Shown piece by piece: positions 1 through 7,613 of a DNA stretch of 9,557 nucleotides. The DNA comes from Alphaproteobacteria bacterium (GTDB taxonomy: Bacteria; Pseudomonadota; Alphaproteobacteria; Rhizobiales; Xanthobacteraceae), in the NCBI GenBank assembly GCA_005884855.1, contig VAZS01000376.1:1-9557 (forward strand), given 5' to 3'. The translations under genes and the position numbers were made by a program. Position 1 is the stretch's first letter. Every line of letters begins with the position of its first letter. The notes under the pieces were generated by a model, which saw nothing but the letters and a program-made list of their open reading frames with translations, was not told the DNA's origin and searched no databases.

Positions 1-572
1 TTGCCGGTCAGCATCAGCGTCATCGCCTGGGTCGAGTTGACCAGACGAGTGAAACGGGCGGTCCCGCCGAGACCAGGATGCAAGCCCAGCATGACTTCCG
101 GAAAGCCAAAGCGCGCACCCTCGATCGCGATGCGGGACTGGCAGGCGAGGGCGACTTCGAGGCCGCCGCCGAGGCAGAAGCCGTGGATCACCGCGACGGT
201 TGGAATTTTCAAGGCCTCGAGACGGTCGATCACCGCGTGGGCACGGCCGATCGCCGTCTCGGCCGGATGGGGATCGGTGGTACCGCGAAATTCGTTGACG
301 TCCGCACCGGCAATAAATCCGGAATTTTTTGCGGAGCGAATCACAATTCCGGCGGGCCGTTGGCTTTCCAGTCCCGCCAGCACGGTCTCGAATTCTTCCA
401 TCACTTCGGCGGAGAGCGTATTAGCGCTGGCACCGGCGCGATCGAACAGCAGCCACGCAATTCCGTCGGCGTCGCGGGTGAGCTTGAAATTGCGATAAGG
501 CCCGTTCGCCTCAGGCTTCGGCCCGAGTTCCAGCACGCGATCGTCGAGAACATCCATGATCCGCGAGTCCAT
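1..572 (-). CDS. 3-hydroxyacyl-CoA dehydrogenase / enoyl-CoA hydratase, FadB/FadJ type (N-terminal part, cut by window edge)
   Basis: Partial gene: 190 codons from an ATG at 572 run off the left edge without a stop. The visible part is a crotonase (enoyl-CoA hydratase) domain. An FIAGADVNEF segment (about residues 86-95) and a glycine-rich HGFCLGGGLEVALA segment (about 130-143) form the usual CoA-binding/oxyanion-hole region. Glu139 (GGGLE) and Glu159 (FPEVMLGLHPGLGG) fall where the two catalytic glutamates of the family lie. By family, it hydrates trans-2-enoyl-CoA in the cytoplasm; FadB/FadJ proteins then carry a 3-hydroxyacyl-CoA dehydrogenase domain. That second domain is inferred, since it lies outside the window; a stand-alone hydratase is the alternative. 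The 30-40 residues before the domain and the thiolase immediately upstream favour the bifunctional form. The gene begins 2 bases after the thiolase stop, so the two are surely one operon. An in-frame ATG at 557 is a second possible start. Confidence 0.92.
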   Translation of the reverse strand, partial: MDSRIMDVLDDRVLELGPKPEANGPYRNFKLTRDADGIAWLLFDRAGASANTLSAEVMEEFETVLAGLESQRPAGIVIRSAKNSGFIAGADVNEFRGTTDPHPAETAIGRAHAVIDRLEALKIPTVAVIHGFCLGGGLEVALACQSRIAIEGARFGFPEVMLGLHPGLGGTARFTRLVNSTQAMTLMLTG

Positions 573-574
573 AG

Positions 575-1858
575 TCACACCGTCTCGATCAGCATCGCCC
601 CACCCTGCCCGCCACCGATACATTCGGTGGCGATGCCGCGTTTGGTACCCAGCCGCTTCATCGCATTGACCAGATGCAGCACAATGCGATTGCCGCTGGT
701 GCCCACGGGATGACCGAGGCTGATCGCGCCGCCATCGACATTCAGTCTGGCGCGGTCGATTGGCCCGGCCGCACCTTCAAGACCTAGGATCTCCCGGCAG
801 AACTTTTCGTCCATCCAAGCCGCAAGGCAGCCCAGCACTTGTGCGGCGAACGCCTCGTTCAACTCCCAGGTCTCGATATCGGCGAGCACAAGGTTGTTGC
901 GCTTCAGAAGCTCGGTCGCGGACAGCACAGGCCCGAGACCCATGATGCCGGGGTCGAGGGCCGACCATTGGCTGTCGACGATGACGGCTTTCGGCGTCAG
1001 GCCATGTCTTTTGACCGCCTCTCCCGAAGCAAGGATGATCCATGACGCCCCATCGGTGATCTGTGAGGAGTTGCCGGCGGTGACCTGTCCCCACGGGCGC
1101 TCGAACACCGGCTTGAGTTTTGAAAGGCTCTCCGGCGTGGAGTCCGGCCGCACTCCGTCGTCGTGATCGTAGAGTTTGCCGTCCGGCCCAAACGCGGTTT
1201 CGACCTCGCCTTTGAGAAAACCCTGCGCCTGTGCGTTGGCCAGCCGCCTGTGACTCTCGGCGGCGTAAACGTCCGATTGTTCGCGGGTGATACCGAAGAG
1301 ATGAGCGACCACTTCGGCGGTCTGACCCATATTGAGTTCAGTGATCGGGTCGGTGAGCCCACGCTCCAGCCCAATCACCGGTTTGAAATAACCGGGGCGC
1401 GCCTTTGTCAACGCGGCGATCTTGGCGAGAGCGCCCTTGGCGCCGGCCAGGCCTGCGAACCAGCGCACGCCTTGCTGTGGCCAAACCAAAGGCGCGTAGC
1501 TCAGCGCTTCGGATCCGCCTGCCAGGATCAGGTCCGAGGCGCCCTCACCGATATAGCGGTACCCAGTGTCGATCGATTGCATGCCGGAGCCGCAATTGAT
1601 CTGCACCGTGAAGGCGACCATTGCTTCGCCCATCCCGAGTCGCAAGGCGGCGACCCGCGCAGGATTCATCTCGTCGGCGATCACGTTGACGCAGCCGAGG
1701 ATGACCTGATCGAAGTCCGATGGGGCGAATGGTTGCCGGGCTAACAGCGGCCGGCCGCACTGAACCGCGAGGTCGACCGGAGTGAACGGCCCCGGCCCGC
1801 TGCGTGCTTTCAGGAACGGCGTCCGGCTGCCGTCGATGATAAAAACCGGTCGCGCCAT
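575..1858 (-). CDS. acetyl-CoA C-acetyltransferase (thiolase), FadA/FadI type
   Basis: A 427-residue thiolase, slightly longer than the usual 390-430. It cleaves 3-ketoacyl-CoA with free CoA to give acetyl-CoA and a chain shortened by two carbons, in the cytoplasm. All family active-site signatures are present: nucleophilic Cys89 in NCGSGMQS, the NEAFAAQ segment (334-340), His383 in GGAISLGHPVGTSG, and Cys413 in ECIGGGQGG, the general acid/base cysteine. The N-terminal VFIIDGSRTPF is typical of the family. The ATG at 1858 is the natural start because the conserved N-terminus begins right after it; the site before it is weak (AAGG about 10 bases upstream). The partner hydratase/dehydrogenase starts 2 bases downstream, as in two-subunit beta-oxidation systems. 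The upstream gap to the flavin reductase is 133 bases, long enough for a separate promoter, which I could not identify. The exact role (degradative FadI-like versus a biosynthetic acetoacetyl-CoA thiolase) is inferred from the FadB/J-like neighbour. Confidence 0.96.
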   Translation of the reverse strand: MARPVFIIDGSRTPFLKARSGPGPFTPVDLAVQCGRPLLARQPFAPSDFDQVILGCVNVIADEMNPARVAALRLGMGEAMVAFTVQINCGSGMQSIDTGYRYIGEGASDLILAGGSEALSYAPLVWPQQGVRWFAGLAGAKGALAKIAALTKARPGYFKPVIGLERGLTDPITELNMGQTAEVVAHLFGITREQSDVYAAESHRRLANAQAQGFLKGEVETAFGPDGKLYDHDDGVRPDSTPESLSKLKPVFERPWGQVTAGNSSQITDGASWIILASGEAVKRHGLTPKAVIVDSQWSALDPGIMGLGPVLSATELLKRNNLVLADIETWELNEAFAAQVLGCLAAWMDEKFCREILGLEGAAGPIDRARLNVDGGAISLGHPVGTSGNRIVLHLVNAMKRLGTKRGIATECIGGGQGGAMLIETV

Positions 1859-1991
1859 GGGCTTACGGCCTTGTGTTCACCAAACTCGCCAAAGAATTGA
1901 TGCACGTCGACAGGCTTCTTGTAAATCGGCGAAAGCGCTTCCGGCGCGAAGTGAACGATCTCAACCAGTTTCGCAACCGGTTGGTTCCTCT

Positions 1992-2615
1992 TCAATCAGG
2001 CCGCCTCATTTCGAACATCGCCTCGGGACGGATTTCGAAATAATCGCCACGGCGCCCGGCGCGCACGATCGGGCGCGCCAGCGCAGTCTGGTACACGCCG
2101 TCCTTGATGAACGCTTTATCGATGTGAACGGCGACGACCTCGCCGAGCGTGAGCCAAGCCTGCACTTTGCTGCCGTCTGCGCCCTGCAACTGAATGATCT
2201 GCGACACCTTACATTCGAACGAGACCGGGCTTTCCGCGACCCGAGGCACGTTGACGCGCTTGCCAGGGGCGGCTGTGAGCCCGGCGATGTTGAATTCGCT
2301 GACATCATGGGCGACATGCGCGGCGGTGGCGTTCATCCGCTGCGCGAGGTCCATGGTCGCGAGATTCCAGACGAACTCGCCGGTTTGCTGGATGTTTTCA
2401 ACGCTGTCCTTCCACGAGGTGGAAGAAAACCCGATGATCGGCGGGTGGTAATTGAAGCCGTTGAAGAAACTGTACGGCGCAAGGTTGATGTTGCCCTTGG
2501 TGTCGCGCGACGAGATCCAGCCAATGGGACGCGGAGCAATGATGGCGTTAAAGGGATCGTGCTTGAGGCCATGGCCGTTCGCCGGCTCGTAATAATGCAG
2601 GTCTTTCTGGCTCAC
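1992..2615 (-). CDS. flavin reductase family protein (FMN-binding split barrel)
   Basis: Protein of 207 residues from the proposed GTG start. It matches the flavin-reductase-like family that binds FMN in a split beta-barrel: HYYEPANGHGLKHDPF followed by APRPIGWIS (27-35), then NLAPYSFFNGFNYHPPIIGFSS (44-65), then GEVVAVHID (158-166) and an arginine/tyrosine-containing tail. Members either reduce free flavin with NAD(P)H for a partner monooxygenase or bind FMN with no known partner; the sequence does not say which. No partner oxygenase is in the window. The frame stays open upstream to a TTG at 2699, which would overlap the TetR gene by 41 bases and add 28 residues of no recognisable conservation. 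There is no in-frame ATG in the first 90 codons. GTG at 2615 puts the start just before the conserved HYYEP block; TTG at 2630 is another option. It lies 43 bases after the TetR stop in the same direction and is probably co-transcribed. Confidence 0.88.
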   Translation of the reverse strand: MSQKDLHYYEPANGHGLKHDPFNAIIAPRPIGWISSRDTKGNINLAPYSFFNGFNYHPPIIGFSSTSWKDSVENIQQTGEFVWNLATMDLAQRMNATAAHVAHDVSEFNIAGLTAAPGKRVNVPRVAESPVSFECKVSQIIQLQGADGSKVQAWLTLGEVVAVHIDKAFIKDGVYQTALARPIVRAGRRGDYFEIRPEAMFEMRRPD

Positions 2616-2658
2616 GCTGGTGTCTTTCAAGTGGGTATTCCGGAAAGATCGAAGCCCC

Positions 2659-3261
2659 TCATCGGCCGCGCGGGGCGAGGCCTGCAAGGACAAAGTCAAT
2701 CATCTGGTCGAGGGAGGGACCAGGCTTGCTGGCGGTTTGCGCGATCATCTGCGGGTGGAAAAACCGCATCATGGCAGTACAGGCGCACATCGCCGCCAAC
2801 GGCACATCCGGCGCTTCGAATTCACCGGCGGCTACGCCTTGGGCAATGACGCTGGCGATGGTCTGGGTGATCCGCTCCATGTGAGCCACGCAAACCTCCC
2901 AGCTCTCTTCCATCGCGATCTCGACCATCTCATGCAGCTTGGAATCGCCGACATAGCGTTCGCTATTCATGCGATGGACCGTGCTCAACAGTTCGCGTAG
3001 CCGGGAAGCCGCCGAGCCGGGGCGGTTGGCGATGGCCTGGGCCGCCTCTTCGACGCCGCCCATCAAGGTACGGGCGACACCCTCGTGGATCGCCTTCTTT
3101 GAATCGAAGAAGCGATAGACGTTCGCCGGGCTCATGCGCAACACTTTGGCGATGTCGGCGACGGTGGTCTTTTGATAGCCGATTTCGCGAAACAGACGCG
3201 CCGCCACCTCCAGGATGCGCTCTCGGGTGTCGAGTTCGATATGTTCGGAAACCAGCGTCAT
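2659..3261 (-). CDS. TetR/AcrR-family transcriptional regulator
   Basis: A 200-residue protein of normal TetR length. The N-terminal DNA-binding domain is clear: TRERILEVAARLFREIGYQKTTVADIAKVLRMSPANVYRFFDSKKAIHEGV (residues 12-62, quoted here only as family landmarks: helix 1 at 14-28, helix-turn-helix at about 33-52, with the characteristic NVYRFFDSK turn). The remaining 140 residues are the helical ligand-binding and dimer domain, which varies between members and gives no clue to the ligand. It starts 32 bases after the pump stop and is co-directional, so it is probably the third gene of the efflux operon and represses it when no inducer is bound. The likely operator is the palindrome at 7597-7608 in front of the fusion-protein gene. 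A GAGAA stretch lies a few bases before the ATG. It could alternatively control the flavin reductase and thiolase downstream. Confidence 0.95.
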   Translation of the reverse strand: MTLVSEHIELDTRERILEVAARLFREIGYQKTTVADIAKVLRMSPANVYRFFDSKKAIHEGVARTLMGGVEEAAQAIANRPGSAASRLRELLSTVHRMNSERYVGDSKLHEMVEIAMEESWEVCVAHMERITQTIASVIAQGVAAGEFEAPDVPLAAMCACTAMMRFFHPQMIAQTASKPGPSLDQMIDFVLAGLAPRGR

Positions 3262-3293
3262 CTCATTTCTCGATCAGTCTGCCCCATCTTGAA

Positions 3294-6200
3294 TTATTCC
3301 GCTGCCTCGGCAAGCGGAAAGGCGCGTCGTGGCTCGCCCTGATGTTGCGCCGCAAGATCAAGATGTTCGCTTGTCCCGCTTTCTTCAAGGCTCTTGCGGA
3401 AGCAGAGGGCATAGAGACCCGGCAAGTACAGCAAGGTCAGGAAGGTTGCAACAAACAACCCGCCCATGATCGTGATCGCCATCGGGCCCCAGAAGGCCGA
3501 GCGCGTCAGCGGGATCATCGCCAGGATCGCGGCGAGTGCCGTCAGCACCACCGGACGGGCGCGGCGGACAGTCGCTTCCACAATGGCTTCCTTGCGCGTC
3601 AATCCGTGCGACACGTCGGTCTCGATCTGGTCGACTAGGATCACCGCATTGCGCATGATCATCCCGGCGAGCGCGATTAAACCCAGCAGCGCCACGAAGC
3701 CAAACGGCTGGTTGGCGACGTTCAGGCCGAGCGAGGCCCCGATGATCCCGAGCGGGGCCGTCAGGAACACCAGAAACAGCCGCGAAAAACTCTGCAGCTG
3801 GATCATCAGCAGGGTCAGCATGACGATCGCCATCAGCGGAAACAGGATGAAGATCGATGCGTTGCCTTTGGCGGATTCCTCGAATGCACCACCCATCTCT
3901 ATCCGGTATGCCGGTGGCAAGCTGTCGCGGATCTGCTGCAGCTTGGGCCAGATCTGGTTGGTCACGTCAGGGGCCTGCACGCCGTCCACCACGTCGCCGC
4001 GTACCGTGATCGCCATATCGCGGTTGCGTCGCCAGATGATCGGCTCTTCGTGGGAGTATTCGATCTTGGCGATTTGCGTGAGCGGCACCGCGACGCCGTT
4101 GCGCGAGGTCACGGTAAGATCGCCGACATGGCCGAGATCGAGCCGCTCGGAGGGCACCGCGCGCGCGACCACCGCCACTTTTTCGATGCCGTCGCGAATG
4201 GTCGTCACCGGAGCGCCAGAGATCAGCATGCTCAGGGCCTGTGAGACGTCCTGCGGCGTCAGGCCAAGCGCACGGGCGCGGTCCTGATCGACGACCAGCT
4301 TGAGGTACGGCGACTGCTCGTTCCAGTCGAGCTGCGGATCCTTGACATTGGGGTTCTGCTTGACCACGTCGCGCACCTGATAGGCGATTTCACGCACAGT
4401 CTTGGTGTCCGGACCGATGACGCGGAACTGGACTGGAAAGCCGACCGGCGGGCCGAAGTTGAAGCGATCAACCCGCACCCGCGCTTCGGTCAACGCGCCG
4501 TCGTATACCGCCTTCTCCAGACGCGCTTTGATCCGCTCGCGCGCCTTCACGTCCTTGGCGACGATCACGATCTCGGCGAAAGCTTCGTTCGGCAGTTGCG
4601 GGCTCAGCCCCAGCCAGAATCGCGGCGAGCCTTGGCCGACATACGCTGTATAGGTCGAGATATCCCGATCGTCCTTCAACAGCGCTTCTGCCTTCTTCAC
4701 CGACTTTTCCGTGACGTTGAATGCAGTCCCCTCGGGTAGCCGCAACTGCAGGAACAACTCAGGCCGCTCGGACAGCGGGAAGAATTGCTGCTGCACATGG
4801 CCAAAGCCCACGATGGATAGCGCGAACACGCCAATGGTCGCCAGCACGACCTTGATGCGGTGATCGACGCACCACTGCACCATGCTGCGCAGGCTGCGAT
4901 AGACGCGTGTCTCGTAAACAGCGTGCGGATCGTGGTTGCGGCTGACGGTGATGTTCGGCAACAGTTTGACGCCGATATAGGGCGTGAAGATCACCGCCAC
5001 GAACCAGGACGCGACTAGCGCGATCGCCACGATCCAGAAAATGCCACCGGCATATTCGCCGACCGCCGAGTTGGCGAACCCGATGGGCAGGAAGCCGGCC
5101 GCCGTGACCAGAGTGCCTGTCAGCATTGGGAAGGCCGTGGATTCCCATGCAAAGGACGCCGCGCGGACCCGATCCCAGCCCTGCTCCATCTTCACCACCA
5201 TCATCTCGACTGCGATGATGGCGTCGTCGACCAGAAGGCCGAGCGCGATGATCAGCGCGCCGAGCGTGATCCGATGCAGGTCGAGCGACATTGCATTCAT
5301 GACGATGAAGACGATCGCCAGCACCAGCGGCACCGATAGCGCCACTACGATCCCGGTGCGCCAGCCCAGGGCCAGGAAAGACACGAACAGCACGATGGCC
5401 AACGCCTCAATGAACGAGTGCACGAACTCCCCTACCGCGTGCTCGACCACCTTCGGCTGGTCGGCGATCTGTTCGACATTGATGCCCTGCGGCACCGCCT
5501 TCATGAATTCCGCGGTCGCTTTCTCGACCTCCTTGCCTAGCTCCAGGATGTTGGCGCCCTTGGCGGTGACCACGCCGATACCGAGCGCGGGCTTGCCTTC
5601 CTGACGCACTACAAAACTTGGCGGGTCGACGAAACCGTGGGTGACGCTGGCGATATCGCCCAGCCGGAACACCCGGCCATTGCTTTCGACCGGCGTCTCC
5701 GCGACCGCCTTGGCGCCGTCGAGCGCGCCGGTGACACGCAGCGGCACACGCTGCGAGGAGGTTTCGACGGTGCCCGCGGGCACCACGTTGTTCTGCTTGG
5801 CAAGCGAATCAAACAGCGCCTGGGGCGTGATTCCGAGCGTCGCCAGTTTGGCGTGCGAGAACTCGACGTAGATTTTCTCGTCCTGGGTGCCGTAAAGATC
5901 GACCTTGGTGACGCCGGGCACCTTTAACAGCCGCTGGCGCATGCCTTCGGCGGCCTTCTTCAACTGCGCGTAATCGGCGCCGTCGCTGGTCATCATATAG
6001 AGGATCGAGTCGACGTCGGAGAATTCGTCGTTGACGACGGGGCCGAGCAGATTGGCGGGCAGTTGGCCCTGCACGTCGGCCAGCTTCTTGCGCAAGACAT
6101 AAAACAGGTACGGCACGTCCTTTGGCGGCGTCGAATCCTTGAACGTGACCTGCATCGCCGTGAACGCCGGCTTCGAATAGGTCTGCACCTTTTCGAAATA

Positions 6201-6434
6201 CGGCAGCTCCTGCAGCTTCTTTTCAATCGGGTCCGCGACCTGGCTCTGCATTTCGGCCGCGGTAGCGCCCGGCCAGATAGCCGAGATGTTCACCACTTTG
6301 ACGGTAAAGAAGGGATCTTCGGCACGGCCGAGCCGCTGGTAAGAGAAGAATCCGGCGACGCCGAGCGCGACGACAAGAAACAGAATGAGCGCGGGATGAC
6401 TGACCGCCCAGCCCGAAAGATTGAAGCGCTTCAT
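3294..6434 (-). CDS. RND efflux transporter permease, AcrB/HAE superfamily
   Basis: A 1046-residue inner-membrane pump of full family length that exports substrates from the periplasm or membrane using proton influx. Membrane segment 1 spans about 14-31; a large periplasmic porter domain follows; segments 2-6 cover about 337-485; segment 7 is near 527-545; a second periplasmic domain precedes segments 8-12 in the last 200 residues. Two adjacent aspartates, Asp403-Asp404 in GLLVDDAII, are the proton-relay pair of drug-type RND pumps. The segment 10 relay lysine of AcrB appears replaced by arginine (about residue 928, GMIMRNAVILVD). The N-terminal LGRAEDPFFTVKVV and IWPGATAAEMQSQVADPIEKKLQEL blocks are typical of the short-linker subgroup that includes TriC-like pumps; the substrate cannot be told. 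The start is firm: an AAGGAG site six bases upstream overlaps the stop of the fusion-protein gene, which gives translational coupling. Confidence 0.97.
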   Translation of the reverse strand: MKRFNLSGWAVSHPALILFLVVALGVAGFFSYQRLGRAEDPFFTVKVVNISAIWPGATAAEMQSQVADPIEKKLQELPYFEKVQTYSKPAFTAMQVTFKDSTPPKDVPYLFYVLRKKLADVQGQLPANLLGPVVNDEFSDVDSILYMMTSDGADYAQLKKAAEGMRQRLLKVPGVTKVDLYGTQDEKIYVEFSHAKLATLGITPQALFDSLAKQNNVVPAGTVETSSQRVPLRVTGALDGAKAVAETPVESNGRVFRLGDIASVTHGFVDPPSFVVRQEGKPALGIGVVTAKGANILELGKEVEKATAEFMKAVPQGINVEQIADQPKVVEHAVGEFVHSFIEALAIVLFVSFLALGWRTGIVVALSVPLVLAIVFIVMNAMSLDLHRITLGALIIALGLLVDDAIIAVEMMVVKMEQGWDRVRAASFAWESTAFPMLTGTLVTAAGFLPIGFANSAVGEYAGGIFWIVAIALVASWFVAVIFTPYIGVKLLPNITVSRNHDPHAVYETRVYRSLRSMVQWCVDHRIKVVLATIGVFALSIVGFGHVQQQFFPLSERPELFLQLRLPEGTAFNVTEKSVKKAEALLKDDRDISTYTAYVGQGSPRFWLGLSPQLPNEAFAEIVIVAKDVKARERIKARLEKAVYDGALTEARVRVDRFNFGPPVGFPVQFRVIGPDTKTVREIAYQVRDVVKQNPNVKDPQLDWNEQSPYLKLVVDQDRARALGLTPQDVSQALSMLISGAPVTTIRDGIEKVAVVARAVPSERLDLGHVGDLTVTSRNGVAVPLTQIAKIEYSHEEPIIWRRNRDMAITVRGDVVDGVQAPDVTNQIWPKLQQIRDSLPPAYRIEMGGAFEESAKGNASIFILFPLMAIVMLTLLMIQLQSFSRLFLVFLTAPLGIIGASLGLNVANQPFGFVALLGLIALAGMIMRNAVILVDQIETDVSHGLTRKEAIVEATVRRARPVVLTALAAILAMIPLTRSAFWGPMAITIMGGLFVATFLTLLYLPGLYALCFRKSLEESGTSEHLDLAAQHQGEPRRAFPLAEAAE

Positions 6435-6440
6435 GATGTG

Positions 6441-6446
6441 CTCCTT
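6441..6446 (-). promoter_or_regulatory. Shine-Dalgarno site of the RND pump gene, overlapping the adaptor stop
   Basis: AAGGAG on the minus strand, six bases before the pump ATG. Its first A is also the last base of the adaptor TGA, so a ribosome finishing the adaptor sits on the pump's initiation site. This fixes the pump start and predicts coupled translation of two subunits needed in one complex. Confidence 0.8.
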
Positions 6447-7552
6447 CAGAATGAGAGCGAGGAGACGACCCGAACCTTCTGGCTCGGATCGAGCTTCTGC
6501 ACCCCAAGCACCACAACCTTGGCGCCCTCGTCCACGCCGCCGGTGATGACGACGTCATTGCTCTCGTAGGATTTGACCGTGACCGGGTTCGGCGACACGT
6601 CACCCTTGTCATCGACGATGTAGAGCGAGGGATCGCCGCCCTCGCTGAACAACGCCGACAGGGGCAGCCGGGCCACGCGCATCGTTTCGGGATCGGCCAG
6701 CGTCAAGGTCGCGGTCATGCCAAGCGAGACGCTGTCGCCGGCGTCAGGCAGCGAGAACTTTGCCAGATAGGTTCGCGTCGCAGGGTCGGCGGCCGGAGCG
6801 ATTTCACGCAGCTTCGCGGCATATTTCCTGTTCGGCTCGGACCACAGGGTTACGCTGGCGACGCCGTCCTTGGCGCGGCTGAGCAGAGTCTCCGGTATGG
6901 CGACCACGGCTTCCTTTTCCGCAAAGCGCGCTACGCGAATCGCCGTCTGGCCGGACGCTACGACCTGTCCGGGGTCGACCAGCGTCGCGGTCACCACCCC
7001 TCGGGTGTCGGCGACCAGCGTTGCGTAGGAAAGAGAATTGTTGGTGAGTTCGACCGAGCGCTGCGCGCGATTTAACCGCGCCCGCGCTTCGTCGGCGGCG
7101 GCTCTGGACTGATCCATTTGAGCATCGGTGGTCCAGCCTTTTGCGCGCAAGTCCTTGGCGCGCTGCTCGGCGGCGGCGGCCTGCGCCAGCACGCCGGTGG
7201 CGGCGCGGAGTTCAGCCTCTGCCTGCTCGGCCTGCAATTTCAGATCGACTTCATCGAGGGTTGCCAGCGGCTGACCGACGTCGACCGTCTGGCCGACTTC
7301 CACCAGGCGTTTCGCGACCTTCCCCGGCACGCGGAAACCCATGTCGGTCTCGATCCGGGGCTTGATCGTGCCGACGAAACTGCGCTCCGGCGACTCGGCC
7401 TCGTAATGCACGGTAGCCACCAAAACCGGCCGGGTCGGCACCGCTTTTTCCGCGGCCGTGTCAGTGCAGCCGGCCAGCGCAACCGCAATGAAAGCCAGTG
7501 ATACACCGGCTAAAAGCCTGAAGTAGTTCAGGAAAATAGAGCGGACCAACAT
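6446..7552 (-). CDS. RND efflux periplasmic adaptor (membrane-fusion protein), lipoprotein
   Basis: A 368-residue adaptor that bridges the inner-membrane pump and an outer-membrane channel. A hydrophobic signal segment at about 11-28 ends in a lipobox, Leu26-Ala27-Gly28-Cys29, so the mature protein should be lipidated at Cys29 and anchored in the inner membrane. The two halves of the lipoyl-like domain are visible at about 70-102 (GFRVPGKVAKRLVEVGQTVDVGQPLATLD) and 176-206 (ATLVADTRGVVTATLVDPGQVV). An alanine-rich coiled-coil hairpin at about 103-172 lies between them; beta-barrel and membrane-proximal domains follow. The ATG at 7552 is preceded by GAGGGA seven bases away. It is the first gene of the efflux operon, and only 11 bases separate it from the pump. 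Only one adaptor is present, and no outer-membrane factor gene is in the window, so a channel encoded elsewhere is presumably used. Confidence 0.96.
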   Translation of the reverse strand: MLVRSIFLNYFRLLAGVSLAFIAVALAGCTDTAAEKAVPTRPVLVATVHYEAESPERSFVGTIKPRIETDMGFRVPGKVAKRLVEVGQTVDVGQPLATLDEVDLKLQAEQAEAELRAATGVLAQAAAAEQRAKDLRAKGWTTDAQMDQSRAAADEARARLNRAQRSVELTNNSLSYATLVADTRGVVTATLVDPGQVVASGQTAIRVARFAEKEAVVAIPETLLSRAKDGVASVTLWSEPNRKYAAKLREIAPAADPATRTYLAKFSLPDAGDSVSLGMTATLTLADPETMRVARLPLSALFSEGGDPSLYIVDDKGDVSPNPVTVKSYESNDVVITGGVDEGAKVVVLGVQKLDPSQKVRVVSSLSF

Positions 7553-7557
7553 GACGG

Positions 7558-7565
7558 CTTCCCTC
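7558..7565 (-). promoter_or_regulatory. Shine-Dalgarno site of the adaptor gene
   Basis: GAGGGAAG on the minus strand, with GAGGGA seven bases before the ATG at 7552. It supports this start for the adaptor, with the lipobox 29 residues in. Confidence 0.65.
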
Positions 7566-7580
7566 GGTTAATATTAGGTT

Positions 7581-7609
7581 AGTGTTGATTGTTTACTGAC
7601 AATTGTCAA
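7581..7609 (-). promoter_or_regulatory. candidate promoter of the efflux operon
   Basis: On the minus strand TTGACA (7609-7604) is a consensus -35 box. After a 17-base spacer the -10 position reads AACACT (7586-7581), a poor match (3 of 6). A second pairing, TTGTCA (7602-7597) with CCTAAT (7578-7573) at 18 bases, matches about as well. Both -35 candidates lie in the palindrome, so a bound repressor would block either. The leader to the ATG would be about 20-30 bases. Confidence 0.4.
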
Positions 7610-7613
7610 TATT
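7585..7613 (+). promoter_or_regulatory. candidate divergent promoter on the plus strand
   Basis: TTGATT (7585-7590) and AATATT (7608-7613) are separated by exactly 17 bases, each matching the sigma-70 consensus at 4 of 6 positions. The palindrome at 7597-7608 occupies the spacer. A transcript from here would reach the strong Shine-Dalgarno site at 7641-7645 and the small frame at 7653. AT-rich stretches yield such matches by chance, so confidence is modest. Confidence 0.3.
7597..7608. promoter_or_regulatory. candidate TetR operator: perfect 12-base palindrome
   Basis: TGACAATTGTCA is its own reverse complement. It lies 45 bases upstream of the adaptor ATG in an AT-rich pocket of an otherwise GC-rich region, a normal place for a repressor site. 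TetR-family dimers typically bind inverted repeats that overlap promoter boxes, and a TetR gene ends this operon. That the TetR protein binds here is an inference. The palindrome overlaps a TTGACA on the minus strand and sits in the spacer of a promoter-like pair on the plus strand. Confidence 0.55.

Noticed and set aside
78..713. Plus-strand open frame of 211 codons
   Set aside because: Antisense to the hydratase domain and the thiolase C-terminus, which carry intact catalytic motifs on the other strand.
1782..2849. Long plus-strand open frame of 355 codons
   Set aside because: It lies antisense to the thiolase 5' end, the flavin reductase and the TetR 3' end, which have clear family motifs. 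Its translation is arginine-, aspartate- and histidine-rich with no recognisable domain, as expected for the opposite strand of GC-rich genes.
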